DNA of 64,000 nucleotides, from NCBI GenBank assembly GCA_035555975.1, contig DATMFV010000135.1, forward strand, positions 6,568 to 70,567, given 5' to 3'. Shown here one piece after another: positions 56,315 to 64,000 of the stretch (position 1 is the stretch's first letter; each line of letters begins with the position of its first letter). The notes beneath the pieces are model-generated. The model was not told the DNA's origin. It worked only from the letters and a program-made list of their open reading frames with translations, and did no database searches. This DNA is from DATMFV01 sp035555975. GTDB taxonomy: Bacteria; Verrucomicrobiota; Verrucomicrobiia; Chthoniobacterales; Chthoniobacteraceae. The translations under genes were made by a program, and so were the position numbers.

Positions 56315-57877
56315 TCAGTTTCGCCGCCGCCGCAAGAGCAGAATGCCCGACCACCCGAGGGCCAGCAAGGCCCAGGTTCCCGGTTCCGGGATGGCATGGT
56401 AGCTCAATACCAGGTCGTTGCCGGAAAGGCCGAGCGTCCAGCTTCCCTGAAAGGAATTGACAAAGGCGGTCGGGTCAAGGGTCCAGAGCGCGGCATCAAA
56501 CCCGGCGATGCCATCCCCGGCGGTCAGAATGGTCCAGGAGCGATCCTCTTCGGCGAAGCCGGCAAGCGCCCCGGCCTCCTCTCCCGAAAAACTTCTAAGA
56601 GCAAGGACAAACGCGTCGCCGCCGGTGAGATCAAGTTCCCCCTCCACGGTGACGAGGCTGGAAAAGGCGTCCGGACCGGGGAGGGTCTCCTCCCATGTAT
56701 TGAGGCCCCATTCATAGGTGAGCGCCTGCCACGACTGGTCGCCTCCATAGGTTTGCCGGGCCAGCCCGTCGGCGGCTGCGATGACCTGGTTGCGGTCGTC
56801 GAACGCCACCGCAACATCCAGTCGGCCGTTGCCCTCGATCCGCCCGCCATTGGCTCCGAACCCCAACGCCGCCCCGCTGCCCGCGAGGTTGCCGACGGCT
56901 TCCAGCGTCCCGCCATCGAGCGTCACGGCATTTCCGAGGTTCACGCCGGAGGCGATCGTCAGCCGTCCACCCCCGGAAACAGTGGCCTCCCCGGTGCCGA
57001 GCGCCCGTTGGTGCGCGGCGGTGAGATGCCCTTCCTCCACATCGGTCCCGCCCGAGTAGCTGTTCTCCCCGGAAAGCACCACTGCGCCGGTGTTGCGTTT
57101 GACGAGGCGCAATTGGGCGTTGAGTTCCTCGGTGATCACCCCGGAAAAGAGATTCGCCTCGTCGGCGGTGTCGAGGATCAGCGTGCCGGAGTAGAGCGTC
57201 CCGGTGGTGTTGCGGACCGAAACGGTTCCCGCGCCATTGAAAGCCTGCACCTGAAAAAACTCCTCAATCGTGGAGTTGTTGCCGCCGGTATAAAGCTCCA
57301 GATGCCCTTCCGCGCCCACGGTGGTACGCCCGAGGCGGACCGGCGAAGCGGTCGATCCCCGGCTCCCGTTTCTCATGCTCAGAAGCCCTTTGTTGATCAC
57401 CGTACTCCCCGAGACGGTCAACCGCTGGGCATAGGCGGAGGAGGTGCCGATGCGGACACTCCCGTCGTTGATGATGAGGTCGCCGCCGATGGTGACGTAA
57501 ATGGTCCCGTTGGTGTTCCAGGAGAACCCGACATTGCCGCTTCCGTTCATGACGAAGTCCTGCTCCACGGCAAGGGTCACGTTGTTTTTGCTAAAGTCGG
57601 TCGAGTTTCTCAAGACGAGCGAACTGGCGTGCCCGAAGGTGGCGCTGATGAAGCGATAGGTGCCGGGGCCTTCGTTGAGCAGGAGCTGTCCGCCGGGGAG
57701 GTCCGCCTCCGTCACCAGCGAGTGTTCGGCAGGGTCGTCCACCGGCGTGGTCGGGCCGGACCAGATGAGCGGGTCGCTCCAGTTTCCCGGTTCGAGAAGT
57801 TGCAGGGTGTCCGCCCGATGCACGCTCGGGAGGCTGAGGACGAGGGCGGCGGTCAAAATGGGGAGGGAGACTTTCAT
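56315..57877 (-). CDS. PEP-CTERM protein with autotransporter-like beta-helix (cassette D)
   Basis: A 520-residue secreted protein, first gene of cassette D. Signal peptide MKVSLPILTAALVLSLPSVHRA; repeats of beta-helix type (GTIYVTIGGDLIINDGSVRIG, LSGENSYSGGTDVEEGHLTAAHQRALGTGEATVSGGGRLTIASG) with the autotransporter-associated beta-strand pattern. The PEP-CTERM tail is AIPEPGTWALLALGWSGILLLRRRRN. It is a counterpart of the cassette A protein at 15.6 kb but not closely similar in sequence outside the repeats. The promoter region upstream has a consensus -35. Confidence 0.92.
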   Translation of the reverse strand: MKVSLPILTAALVLSLPSVHRADTLQLLEPGNWSDPLIWSGPTTPVDDPAEHSLVTEADLPGGQLLLNEGPGTYRFISATFGHASSLVLRNSTDFSKNNVTLAVEQDFVMNGSGNVGFSWNTNGTIYVTIGGDLIINDGSVRIGTSSAYAQRLTVSGSTVINKGLLSMRNGSRGSTASPVRLGRTTVGAEGHLELYTGGNNSTIEEFFQVQAFNGAGTVSVRNTTGTLYSGTLILDTADEANLFSGVITEELNAQLRLVKRNTGAVVLSGENSYSGGTDVEEGHLTAAHQRALGTGEATVSGGGRLTIASGVNLGNAVTLDGGTLEAVGNLAGSGAALGFGANGGRIEGNGRLDVAVAFDDRNQVIAAADGLARQTYGGDQSWQALTYEWGLNTWEETLPGPDAFSSLVTVEGELDLTGGDAFVLALRSFSGEEAGALAGFAEEDRSWTILTAGDGIAGFDAALWTLDPTAFVNSFQGSWTLGLSGNDLVLSYHAIPEPGTWALLALGWSGILLLRRRRN

Positions 57878-57942
57878 TTGGGATAGGAATTCCTGCGGCG
57901 GCTCGCAACGGAAGCACGCGCTGGCTGGTGTGCTTGGTTTCA

Positions 57943-57974
57943 GTAAAATACAGTAATTTATTTTGCTTTGTCAA
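57943..57974 (-). promoter_or_regulatory. Candidate promoter and operator of cassette D
   Basis: On the minus strand TTGACA is followed after 18 bases by TATTTT, and the -10 region includes the direct repeat TTACTG-TATT-TTACTG. The same kind of element, TTGACA with TATTTA, stands before the LacI gene at 36.7 kb. The divergent GntR/LacI-type gene begins ~130 bases away on the other strand. Confidence 0.5.
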
Positions 57975-58098
57975 AAGTTTTGTGGCGATTTTCCGGCGCT
58001 TCAGGCAAAACGGTAAAGCGCGTGCGGTTGGGTGCTTGCGGGCGGGTCCATGAAATGGGCGCGACCCTCCCAGGCGTTGACGCTCTCGCCCCTTTCCG

Positions 58099-59184
58099 AT
58101 GATCCACTCACCTCCAGCCCCCGGCATCCCTTCCGTCCTGCGGATCGAACGACACTACACCGAGCAGATTCTCTCCGGGAAACTGACGCCCGGGACGCTG
58201 CTCCCCAACAGCCGGGAGCTGGCCCGCCTCTGGGGGACGAGCGCCACGACGGTTCAGTCCGCCATGCGCGGTCTCGCAGCCGCAGGGCTCGTGGGGCGCA
58301 GCCAGCGCTCGGGAACGGTCGTGCTCGACCGGCGCGAGCGGGGCGTCATCGGCCTGATCATCGGGCCGAGTCTCTCCGACGAAACGGCCCACTATCAGCG
58401 GGCTCTTTGCACCGCGCTGGAGTCCCGCTTCAACCGCTACGGGCTCTCCACGAGAATTTACGACGGCGTACACCCCTACAGCGTCTCCGCGGCGCAGGAG
58501 TACCACCCGCTTGAAACCTTCAAGCTTGATCAACGTTACTACGAGTTCAAGGGATTGATCCTGCTCGCCATTGGAAAGGAGGAACCGGCGGAGATCGCCG
58601 AAAGCCCGCTGCCAAAGGTGCGTGTCGGCAACGCTTTTCGCTCCGATATTATCTACGACATCGACACGCTCGTGCGGGAAGTGCTTCAAAGAGTGGAGCA
58701 GGAGGGGCGCAGGAAGCTCGCCGCGTTCTGGTTTCCCGGAGATCTGCGCGGCCTCAAAAAAGCGATCGACAAAGCCGTGGCAGCCGGAGTCGGGCAGGAC
58801 CTTGCCATCGAATATGTGGATACCCCTCTCCAGAAACGGGGGATGCACATCGAAAAAGATGCTTTCGAGGCGATGGAGGCGCTCGTCGCCACGTGGAAGG
58901 CCGACCCGACGCGCCAGCCCGATGCGTTGCTTATCATGGACGACATCGTGGCGCGCGCCGTCAGCATGAGCCTGCTTAAAAACCAGATCGCCGTCCCCGA
59001 ACAGATGATGATGATCGTTCGTGCGACGACCGGCATCGAACACCACTACGCGCTTCCGGTGATCCGGTATGAGTTTTCCAGTTCGGACACTGCCGTCCAC
59101 CTGGAAGAGCTTCTGTGGAAACGGATCAGGGGCGAAGAGATCCCCCCTCTCCCGGTGCTCCAGCAGGGGCAGTTGAGCGCCTGA
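58099..59184 (+). CDS. GntR-type HTH regulator with LacI-like ligand domain (cassette D)
   Basis: A 361-residue regulator with the same plan as the cassette B regulator: GntR winged helix at ~12-78 (VLRIERHYTEQILSGKLTPGTLLPNSRELARLWGTSATTVQSAMRGLAAAGLVGRSQRSGTV) and a LacI-type sensor (GVIGLIIGPSLSDETAHYQRALCTALESRFNRYGLSTRIYDG, EGRRKLAAFWFPGDLRGLKKAIDKAV, PDALLIMDDIVARAVSMSLLKNQIAVPEQMMMIV). It is divergent from the PEP-CTERM/pseudopilin/HEAT/LamG unit and should control it. The ligand is unknown. Confidence 0.9.
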   Translation: MIHSPPAPGIPSVLRIERHYTEQILSGKLTPGTLLPNSRELARLWGTSATTVQSAMRGLAAAGLVGRSQRSGTVVLDRRERGVIGLIIGPSLSDETAHYQRALCTALESRFNRYGLSTRIYDGVHPYSVSAAQEYHPLETFKLDQRYYEFKGLILLAIGKEEPAEIAESPLPKVRVGNAFRSDIIYDIDTLVREVLQRVEQEGRRKLAAFWFPGDLRGLKKAIDKAVAAGVGQDLAIEYVDTPLQKRGMHIEKDAFEAMEALVATWKADPTRQPDALLIMDDIVARAVSMSLLKNQIAVPEQMMMIVRATTGIEHHYALPVIRYEFSSSDTAVHLEELLWKRIRGEEIPPLPVLQQGQLSA

Positions 59185-59249
59185 AAAATTCAGCCACCCT
59201 ACAAAGCCGGTCTTGCCAACCCGCGCCCCGGCACTTCATTCTGGCGGCT

Positions 59250-60026
59250 GTGAAATCGCTTTTCGTTCTCTGGAGCCTTCTGCTGACCCTGCCGCTCGCG
59301 GCGCACGACAGTTGGGTGGAAATCAACACCGTCCGAACCGAAAAAAACCAGCCGGTCTATGCGAGCCTCATGCTCGGCAACCACGGCAACGACCACCGCG
59401 ATTTCAAACTCGCCAGCAAACTCCCGCTCGAGGGGACGACGCTCGCCCTCGTCTCTCCCCACGGCCGGACGCGCGACCTCAAAAGCTCGCTCATCGACAA
59501 CGGGCTGGCCGAAAAGGAAGGTTTTTTAAGCGTCCAGATCACCCCCAGGCAGGCCGGACCGCACACCGTGCTCCATACGTTCGAGGCGATCATGCACTAT
59601 GCGCCCAAGCGGGTCATCCGGAGCGGAAAGGCGTTTTTCGTGGCGGAACAACCCGGCGCACCGGCTGATGACGGCCCCTGGTTTGCCCGGGCGTATGGTG
59701 ATCCGCTGGAAATGGTCCCTCTCTCCGATCCGGTCCGGCTCGAAACCGGCGATACCTTTCGTGTCCGGCTCCTCTACAAGGGGCAGCCGCTGGCGGATAC
59801 GGTCGTCTCATGCATCCCCCGGGGCGTTGTCCTCAAAGGGGAATTTGACCGCGCCTATGAAGCCCGCACCGACGCGAACGGCGACGCCGCCTTTACCCTG
59901 AGAAAGCCGAATTTCTATCTCATCGTCGCCCACCAGGGCGCGCCGGAGGAGACCGGCGAAGGGTATTCGGACGGGACCGCCTATGCGGCAACCATGACCC
60001 TCCAGGTCCGCGCGAGGAGCCGGTAA
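59250..60026 (+). CDS. Secreted DUF4198-like protein
   Basis: A 258-residue protein from GTG 59250 with signal peptide VKSLFVLWSLLLTLPLAAHDSWVEI. The start was chosen because the hydrophobic core begins at once and the upstream part of the frame is not signal-like. The body has the layout of the DUF4198 family, which is often annotated as nickel- or cobalt-associated periplasmic proteins: AAHDSWVEINT at the mature N-terminus, then GPHTVLHTFEAIMHYAPKRVIRSGKAFF, LETGDTFRVRLLYKGQPLADTVVSCI and a final DANGDAAFTLRKPNFYLIVAHQG. It is not linked by function to its neighbours; metal handling is only a family-based guess. Confidence 0.75.
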   Translation: MKSLFVLWSLLLTLPLAAHDSWVEINTVRTEKNQPVYASLMLGNHGNDHRDFKLASKLPLEGTTLALVSPHGRTRDLKSSLIDNGLAEKEGFLSVQITPRQAGPHTVLHTFEAIMHYAPKRVIRSGKAFFVAEQPGAPADDGPWFARAYGDPLEMVPLSDPVRLETGDTFRVRLLYKGQPLADTVVSCIPRGVVLKGEFDRAYEARTDANGDAAFTLRKPNFYLIVAHQGAPEETGEGYSDGTAYAATMTLQVRARSR

Positions 60027-60147
60027 GGGCAGTTACTTCCCCAAAAAAAGCCAGCCTGCGGGCGGATGCAGGCCGATACCTTTGCGGGTGAAGGGTCTTT
60101 ATCAGGACCGCTTCACACATAACTTCGTGTCGGCTTTGTCTCTTCCC

Positions 60148-60993
60148 ATGCGCGCCATCTGGAAAGGTTCCATCAGTTTCGGGCTGGTCCATATCCCGAT
60201 CGCCCTCTACCCCGCCACCCGGCGGGAGGAGTTGAAATTCCGGCTCCTGCGCAAGTCGGACCTGAGCCCCGTCAATTACAAACGGGTGGCCGAAAGCGAC
60301 GGCAAGGAGGTGCCATGGGAGGAGATCGTCAAAGGGTACGAGTACGAGAAAGGAAAGTTCGTCGTCCTCAAGGACGAGGATTTCCAGCGGGTGGACATCG
60401 AGGCGACCAAGACGGTCGACATCCTCTCGTTTGTCACGCAGGAGGAGGTCAACCCTCTCTTTTTCTATAAACCGTACTATATGGAGGCGCAGAAAGGGGG
60501 CGACCGCCCCTACGTCCTGCTGCGCGACGCCCTCCGGGGGACCGGGAAGATCGGTATCGCCAAGGTGGTCATCCGCACGCGCCAGCATCTCGCCGCCGTC
60601 AAACCGCAGGACGATTCGCTCATGCTGGAGCTGATGCACTTCCCCTCCGAACTCCTCGCCACCAGCGAGTTCAAGCAGCCGAAGGATACGGGGACCAACC
60701 AGAAGGAGATGAGCATGGCCAGGACGCTGATCGAGACGATGAGCGAAAAGTGGGACCCCGAAGCGTACAAGGACGACTACCGCGAAGCGCTCGAAGAGAT
60801 GATTGAGGAAAAGATCGCCGGGGGGCCCGCCGAAACGCCCCAACCGGCGGCACGACCGGCCGGCGGCGGCAAGGTGATCGACCTCGTCGCCATCCTGGAA
60901 CAAAGCCTCAACCAGAAGAAACCGGCGGCCAACCACAAGAAAACGGCGAAGAAAACCCCGAAACCGCGCGGCAAACCGAAGAAGGCCGCGTGA
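60148..60993 (+). CDS. ku: Non-homologous end-joining protein Ku
   Basis: A 281-residue bacterial Ku that forms a ring dimer on DNA ends and recruits LigD. The family start MRAIWKGSISFGLVHIPIALYPAT at ATG 60148 was chosen. The frame continues upstream to 60082, but those residues do not belong to Ku. The core includes LRKSDLSPVNYKRVAESDGKEVPWEEIVKGYEYEKGKFVVL and VDIEATKTVDILSFV. The C-terminal tail is Lys-, Pro- and Ala-rich (HKKTAKKTPKPRGKPKKAA), a basic extension that commonly assists DNA threading. It begins a three-gene NHEJ operon. Confidence 0.96.
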   Translation: MRAIWKGSISFGLVHIPIALYPATRREELKFRLLRKSDLSPVNYKRVAESDGKEVPWEEIVKGYEYEKGKFVVLKDEDFQRVDIEATKTVDILSFVTQEEVNPLFFYKPYYMEAQKGGDRPYVLLRDALRGTGKIGIAKVVIRTRQHLAAVKPQDDSLMLELMHFPSELLATSEFKQPKDTGTNQKEMSMARTLIETMSEKWDPEAYKDDYREALEEMIEEKIAGGPAETPQPAARPAGGGKVIDLVAILEQSLNQKKPAANHKKTAKKTPKPRGKPKKAA

Positions 60994-61011
60994 TCCCCCC
61001 TCTCCCCACCG

Positions 61012-62562
61012 ATGGCCCTGAAGGAATACCGCCGGAAACGCGACTTTTCGAAAACCGCCGAGCCGTCGCCCGGCAAGCCCGCTCCTTCGCACCGCAAGGA
61101 ACGCCGTTTTTCCGTTCAGAAACACGCGGCGAGCCGCCTCCACTTCGACCTCCGCCTGGAACTCGGCGGGGCGCTCGTCTCGTGGGCCGTGCCAAAGGGG
61201 ATTCCGCTGCGCCATGCGGAAAAACGGCTCGCCGTGAAGGTGGAGGACCACCCGCTCGCCTACCTGGAGTTTGAAGGGACCATCCCCAAGGGCGAGTATG
61301 GCGGCGGGACCGTGCAGCTCTGGGATCGCGGCACGTTTACCCCCGCCACCCGTCGCCCGCTTCAGGACCTCAAGGAGGGGAAGCTCCACTTCACGCTCCA
61401 TGGAGAGAAGCTGCACGGCGAATGGTACCTCGTCCGCTTCCGGGAGGGGGAAAACCAGTGGCTTTTGATCCGCGGGGGCGACGATCACCCCGCCCTTTCC
61501 GGCAGCGCCGAGGCGCGCTCGGTCGCCAGCGGGAAAACCGTGGACGAGATCGCCGCCGCCCCGACGACCACGCCCGACCCCGCCGTACCGTTTGTCGCAC
61601 CGATGCTCGCCAAACCGCTCGACGAGCCTCCCGCCCGGGGGAAATGGAGCTACGAACTCAAGCTCGACGGCTACCGGGTCATCGCCTGTGCGGATGGCGA
61701 CCGGGTGGAACTCCTTTCCCGCAATGAAAAGGGGCTGACCGCGCGCTTTCCCAAGGTCGCCGCAGCGCTCCGGCGGCTCAAACTCAAAAAAACGGTGCTT
61801 GATGGCGAAGTCGTCGCACTGGATGCAAAAGGCCGCCCCTCCTTTGCCCTGCTCCAGGCGCTGGAGGAAAAGCGGCCGCCGCTCTGCTACTACCTCTTTG
61901 ATCTCCCGTGCCTCAAGGGCCGCCAGCTCTACGATCTCCCTCTGGAAGAACGCAAGGAGAAGCTGCGGGCGCTCCTTGCCGGGGCTCCGGACCCGCTCCG
62001 GTTTGGCGCCTCGCTCGGGAGCGACGCCGAAGCGGTGCTCGCCAAGGTCCGCGAACTCGGGCTCGAAGGGGTGATCGGCAAACAGGTCGGCTCTCCCTAC
62101 GAACCGGGGCGGCGCAGCGGGGCGTGGATCAAGCTCAAGGTGATCAACGAACAGGAGTTTGTCATCGGCGGCTACACCCCTCCGCACGGTTCGAGGACGG
62201 CGTTTGGAGCCTTGCTGGCCGGCGTTTACGAAGAGGGGAAGCTTCGCTACTGCGGGAAAGTCGGCACCGGGTTCAATGAAAAAACCTTGCGCGATCTCCA
62301 CCGCCGCATGAAGGCGCTCCGACAGGATGCCCCCGCCTTTGACCCTCCGCCGCCGGTCGGCAAGGGTCGCTACGGACAGGGTTTCACCCGCGCCGAGCTG
62401 GCCGCGTGCCGCTGGATCGCCCCCCGGCTCATCGCCCAGATCCGCTTTACCGAATGGACCCACGACGGGCGCTTGCGCCACCCGGTCTACCTCGGCCTGA
62501 GGGATGACAAGGAACCCGAAAGGGTCACGCGCGAAACCACCCACCTCTCTGACCTTCCATGA
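61012..62562 (+). CDS. ligD: LigD, 3'-phosphoesterase plus ATP-dependent DNA ligase part
   Basis: A 516-residue protein with two of the three LigD activities. The N-terminal PE domain at about 1-170 has FSVQKHAASRLHFDLRLELGG, LVSWAVPKGIP and EGTIPKGEYGGGTVQLWDRG with the catalytic His and Asp residues. The ligase domain at about 200-515 has the nucleotidyl-lysine motif ELKLDGYR (Lys of KLDG), the ELLSRNEKGLTARFP segment, LFDLPCLKG, LEGVIGK, and WIKLKV; an OB-fold part follows. The polymerase domain is not here but in the next gene, whose start overlaps the stop by ATGA (62559-62562). Start is 18 bases after the ku stop. Confidence 0.96.
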   Translation: MALKEYRRKRDFSKTAEPSPGKPAPSHRKERRFSVQKHAASRLHFDLRLELGGALVSWAVPKGIPLRHAEKRLAVKVEDHPLAYLEFEGTIPKGEYGGGTVQLWDRGTFTPATRRPLQDLKEGKLHFTLHGEKLHGEWYLVRFREGENQWLLIRGGDDHPALSGSAEARSVASGKTVDEIAAAPTTTPDPAVPFVAPMLAKPLDEPPARGKWSYELKLDGYRVIACADGDRVELLSRNEKGLTARFPKVAAALRRLKLKKTVLDGEVVALDAKGRPSFALLQALEEKRPPLCYYLFDLPCLKGRQLYDLPLEERKEKLRALLAGAPDPLRFGASLGSDAEAVLAKVRELGLEGVIGKQVGSPYEPGRRSGAWIKLKVINEQEFVIGGYTPPHGSRTAFGALLAGVYEEGKLRYCGKVGTGFNEKTLRDLHRRMKALRQDAPAFDPPPPVGKGRYGQGFTRAELAACRWIAPRLIAQIRFTEWTHDGRLRHPVYLGLRDDKEPERVTRETTHLSDLP

Positions 62563-63473
62563 CCACGAAACAGACGCTCAAGGTCGGCGGCAAAACGGTC
62601 GAGGTGAGCAACCTCGACAAGGTGTTCTATCCCAAAACCGGTTTTACCAAGGGCGACGTGCTCGCCTATTACCTCCGTATCGCGCCGGTGTTGCTGCCGC
62701 ACCTGAAGAACCGTCCCGTCACCCTCAAGCGCTACCCGGACGGCGTGGAAGCCTTCTTCTTTTACGAAAAACAATGCCCCTCGCACGCCCCTTCGTGGGT
62801 CAAGACGGTCACCGTCCCGAAAACCGACGGCTGTATCGACTACCTCCTCCTCAACGACCTCCCCTCCCTGCTCTGGGTGACCAACCTCGCCAACCTGGAA
62901 CTGCACCCTTTCCTTCACCGGGCCGCTTCGCTGGAGCGCCCGACGCAACTCGTCTTTGACCTCGACCCCGGCCCTCCCGCCAACCTGCTCGACTGCGCCC
63001 GTGTCGCGCTCCGGATTCGCGAGCTTTTTGAAAACCTCGGCCTCCGTTCGTTTGCCAAGACCTCCGGCTCCAAGGGGTTGCAGATCGCCGTCCCGCTCAA
63101 CACCGCGACCGATTACGAGAAGACCGGGGCGTTTGCCAGGGCAGTCGCCCTGCTGCTCGCCGGGCGCTTCCCCAAAAACATTGTTTCGGAAATGAAAAAG
63201 GAGAAGCGCAAAGGGAAGGTCTTCATCGACTGGAGCCAGAACAGTTCCAAGAAAACAACGGTCAGCGTCTACTCCCTCCGCGCCCGGGAACATCCGACCG
63301 TCTCCACGCCGGTCACCTGGGAGGAGCTGGCCGACGCCATCGGAAGGAAGACGAGCAAGCCTCTCGTTTTCGAAGCCGCAGCCCTCCTCCAGCGGGTCGA
63401 GGAAAACGGCGATCTTTTCGAACCGCTCCTGACGCTCAAACAGAAACTCCCCGCGCTTGAGGCGGTGGAATAA
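62559..63473 (+). CDS. ligD-pol: LigD polymerase/primase domain as a separate protein
   Basis: A 304-residue archaeo-eukaryotic primase-type polymerase of the LigD Pol group, which adds nucleotides at DNA ends during NHEJ. Diagnostic words: LDKVFYPKTGFTKGDVLAYYLRI, NRPVTLKRYPDGVEAFFFYEK, LVFDLDPGP (metal-binding DLD), SGSKGLQIAVPL and VFIDWSQNSSKKTTVSVYSLRA. It is usually fused to the ligase in one LigD chain; here it is a separate coupled gene. Codon use matches its neighbours. Confidence 0.96.
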   Translation: MTTKQTLKVGGKTVEVSNLDKVFYPKTGFTKGDVLAYYLRIAPVLLPHLKNRPVTLKRYPDGVEAFFFYEKQCPSHAPSWVKTVTVPKTDGCIDYLLLNDLPSLLWVTNLANLELHPFLHRAASLERPTQLVFDLDPGPPANLLDCARVALRIRELFENLGLRSFAKTSGSKGLQIAVPLNTATDYEKTGAFARAVALLLAGRFPKNIVSEMKKEKRKGKVFIDWSQNSSKKTTVSVYSLRAREHPTVSTPVTWEELADAIGRKTSKPLVFEAAALLQRVEENGDLFEPLLTLKQKLPALEAVE

Positions 63474-63482
63474 GGCCAGCCG

Positions 63483-64000
63483 TTACCGTTCCGAATGTTG
63501 CGGGTTGTGCGCCCTCGGGTCCCAGCCGCCGGAACGCGGGGCGGAAGCCGGGGTGGGAGCCGGATCACCGGCCACCCGCTGCAACACGCGCACCCGGTCG
63601 ACGAGATCGGTATCCGCCACGGCGATTTCCAGCGAAGCCTGGCCGTTCTGGACGACGATCTTTTCTTCACTGGAGATCGCCGCCAGCACGACGGTCGCCC
63701 CGACGGGCAGCGATGCCGAACCGACCTCTTCACCATTGAAGACCACCGGGAAAACGGTCGCCTTGAGCAGGCGGACCTGCTGCGGCCAGTACCGGCGTTC
63801 CAGCCCGACGAGCTTCACCGGCTCGGGTTCCGCAGGGGTTTGCGAGGCGGTCGGGTTCGGGCTGTAGGGGTCGGTCGCGGTGCGCGTCGGCAGCGGGAGA
63901 TCGTCGTCGTTGCTGTTGTTGTTGTTCCAGGCGTGTGTCTGTGAAGGCCGGCTGACGAAACCGCCTTCCTCCTCGTCGCCGGAGTCGCCAAAACGGGAGG
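63483..64000 (-). CDS. Hypothetical protein, 5' end beyond the window
   Basis: The reading frame is open from the right edge (64000) to a stop at 63483, so the start lies outside. The visible part starts acidic and disordered (GDSGDEEEGGF, NNNNSNDDDLPLP, PTASQTPAEPEP). It then has a beta-rich stretch (VKLVGLERRYWPQQVRLLKATVFPVVFNGEEVGSASLPVGATVVLAAISSEEKIVV) and another disordered tail (TPASAPRSGGWDPRAHNPQ). A GTG at 63818 could be a later start, but the open upstream frame with low-complexity residues argues against it. The beta-rich part resembles a small SH3-like fold seen in verrucomicrobial secreted proteins, but I do not assign it. Confidence 0.6.
   Translation of the reverse strand, partial: SRFGDSGDEEEGGFVSRPSQTHAWNNNNSNDDDLPLPTRTATDPYSPNPTASQTPAEPEPVKLVGLERRYWPQQVRLLKATVFPVVFNGEEVGSASLPVGATVVLAAISSEEKIVVQNGQASLEIAVADTDLVDRVRVLQRVAGDPAPTPASAPRSGGWDPRAHNPQHSER

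Noticed and set aside
59920..62544. An 870-codon minus-strand open frame opposite ku and ligD
   Set aside because: It covers three well supported genes and shows no domain or signal.
1..64000. CRISPR array, rRNA operon, complete insertion sequence
   Set aside because: No regularly spaced repeats, no rRNA-like sequence and no transposase or integrase coding region could be seen.

Overview
The window is high-GC and densely coded, and it reads like a chromosome segment from a PVC-group bacterium, most likely Verrucomicrobiota (Opitutia-like). The grounds are several secreted proteins ending in PEP-CTERM tails, a family of pseudopilin-like proteins with the C-terminal H-X9-DG signature, tandem-type AraC and GntR/LacI-hybrid sugar regulators, DUF4838 proteins, and a ribonucleotide reductase small subunit that resembles the chlamydial class Ic type. 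This placement is inferred from gene content; there is no 16S gene in the window.

Layout. 1-4.8 kb: start of a possible sugar-phosphate mutarotase, a lipoprotein amidase, a YyaL/DUF255 protein, a PA2169-type helical bundle protein and an Lrp-like regulator. 4.9-9.0 kb (minus strand): infC with a non-AUG start, class II fructose-bisphosphate aldolase, then an NfeD-like protein with flotillin. 9.2-13.8 kb: a VapBC pair, a DUF3817 protein, an M20 peptidase, an M81 (MlrC-like) protein and a protein of unknown function. 21.4-28.7 kb: an ABC exporter, nrdB and nrdA with a terminator between them, and an IclR regulator. 34.4-36.6 kb: a degenerate M19 dipeptidase and a glycerophosphodiesterase. 41.5-46.4 kb: GNAT, a metallothionein-like protein, an amidohydrolase stump, a lower-GC DUF262/HNH defence gene, a decayed hsdM fragment, tRNA-Ser and DUF488. 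46.4-51.3 kb: an L,D-transpeptidase and a dipeptide-type ABC importer (binding protein plus two permeases, no ATPase visible). 59.2-63.5 kb: a DUF4198-like protein and a complete but split NHEJ operon (Ku, PE-ligase LigD, polymerase LigD). A 5'-truncated gene lies at the right edge.

The most striking structure is a cassette that occurs four times: a sugar-type transcription regulator, a PEP-CTERM surface protein, an H-X9-DG pseudopilin and a large secreted carbohydrate-active-like protein. Cassette A is 13.85-21.48 kb (double AraC, PEP-CTERM autotransporter-like, pseudopilin, YetA/PcRGLX-like). B is 29.28-34.33 kb (GntR, PEP-CTERM, pseudopilin, DUF4838). C is 36.75-41.47 kb (LacI, pseudopilin, DUF4838 lipoprotein, PEP-CTERM). 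D is 51.33-59.18 kb (LamG/hydrolase-like, HEAT plus jelly-roll, pseudopilin, PEP-CTERM autotransporter-like, GntR). Gene order is shuffled but the parts list is constant, which suggests a regulated glycan-uptake or degradation unit in which the pseudopilin and the PEP-CTERM protein are working components. No exosortase and no pilus or type II secretion machinery is encoded here, so those would have to be supplied from elsewhere in the genome.
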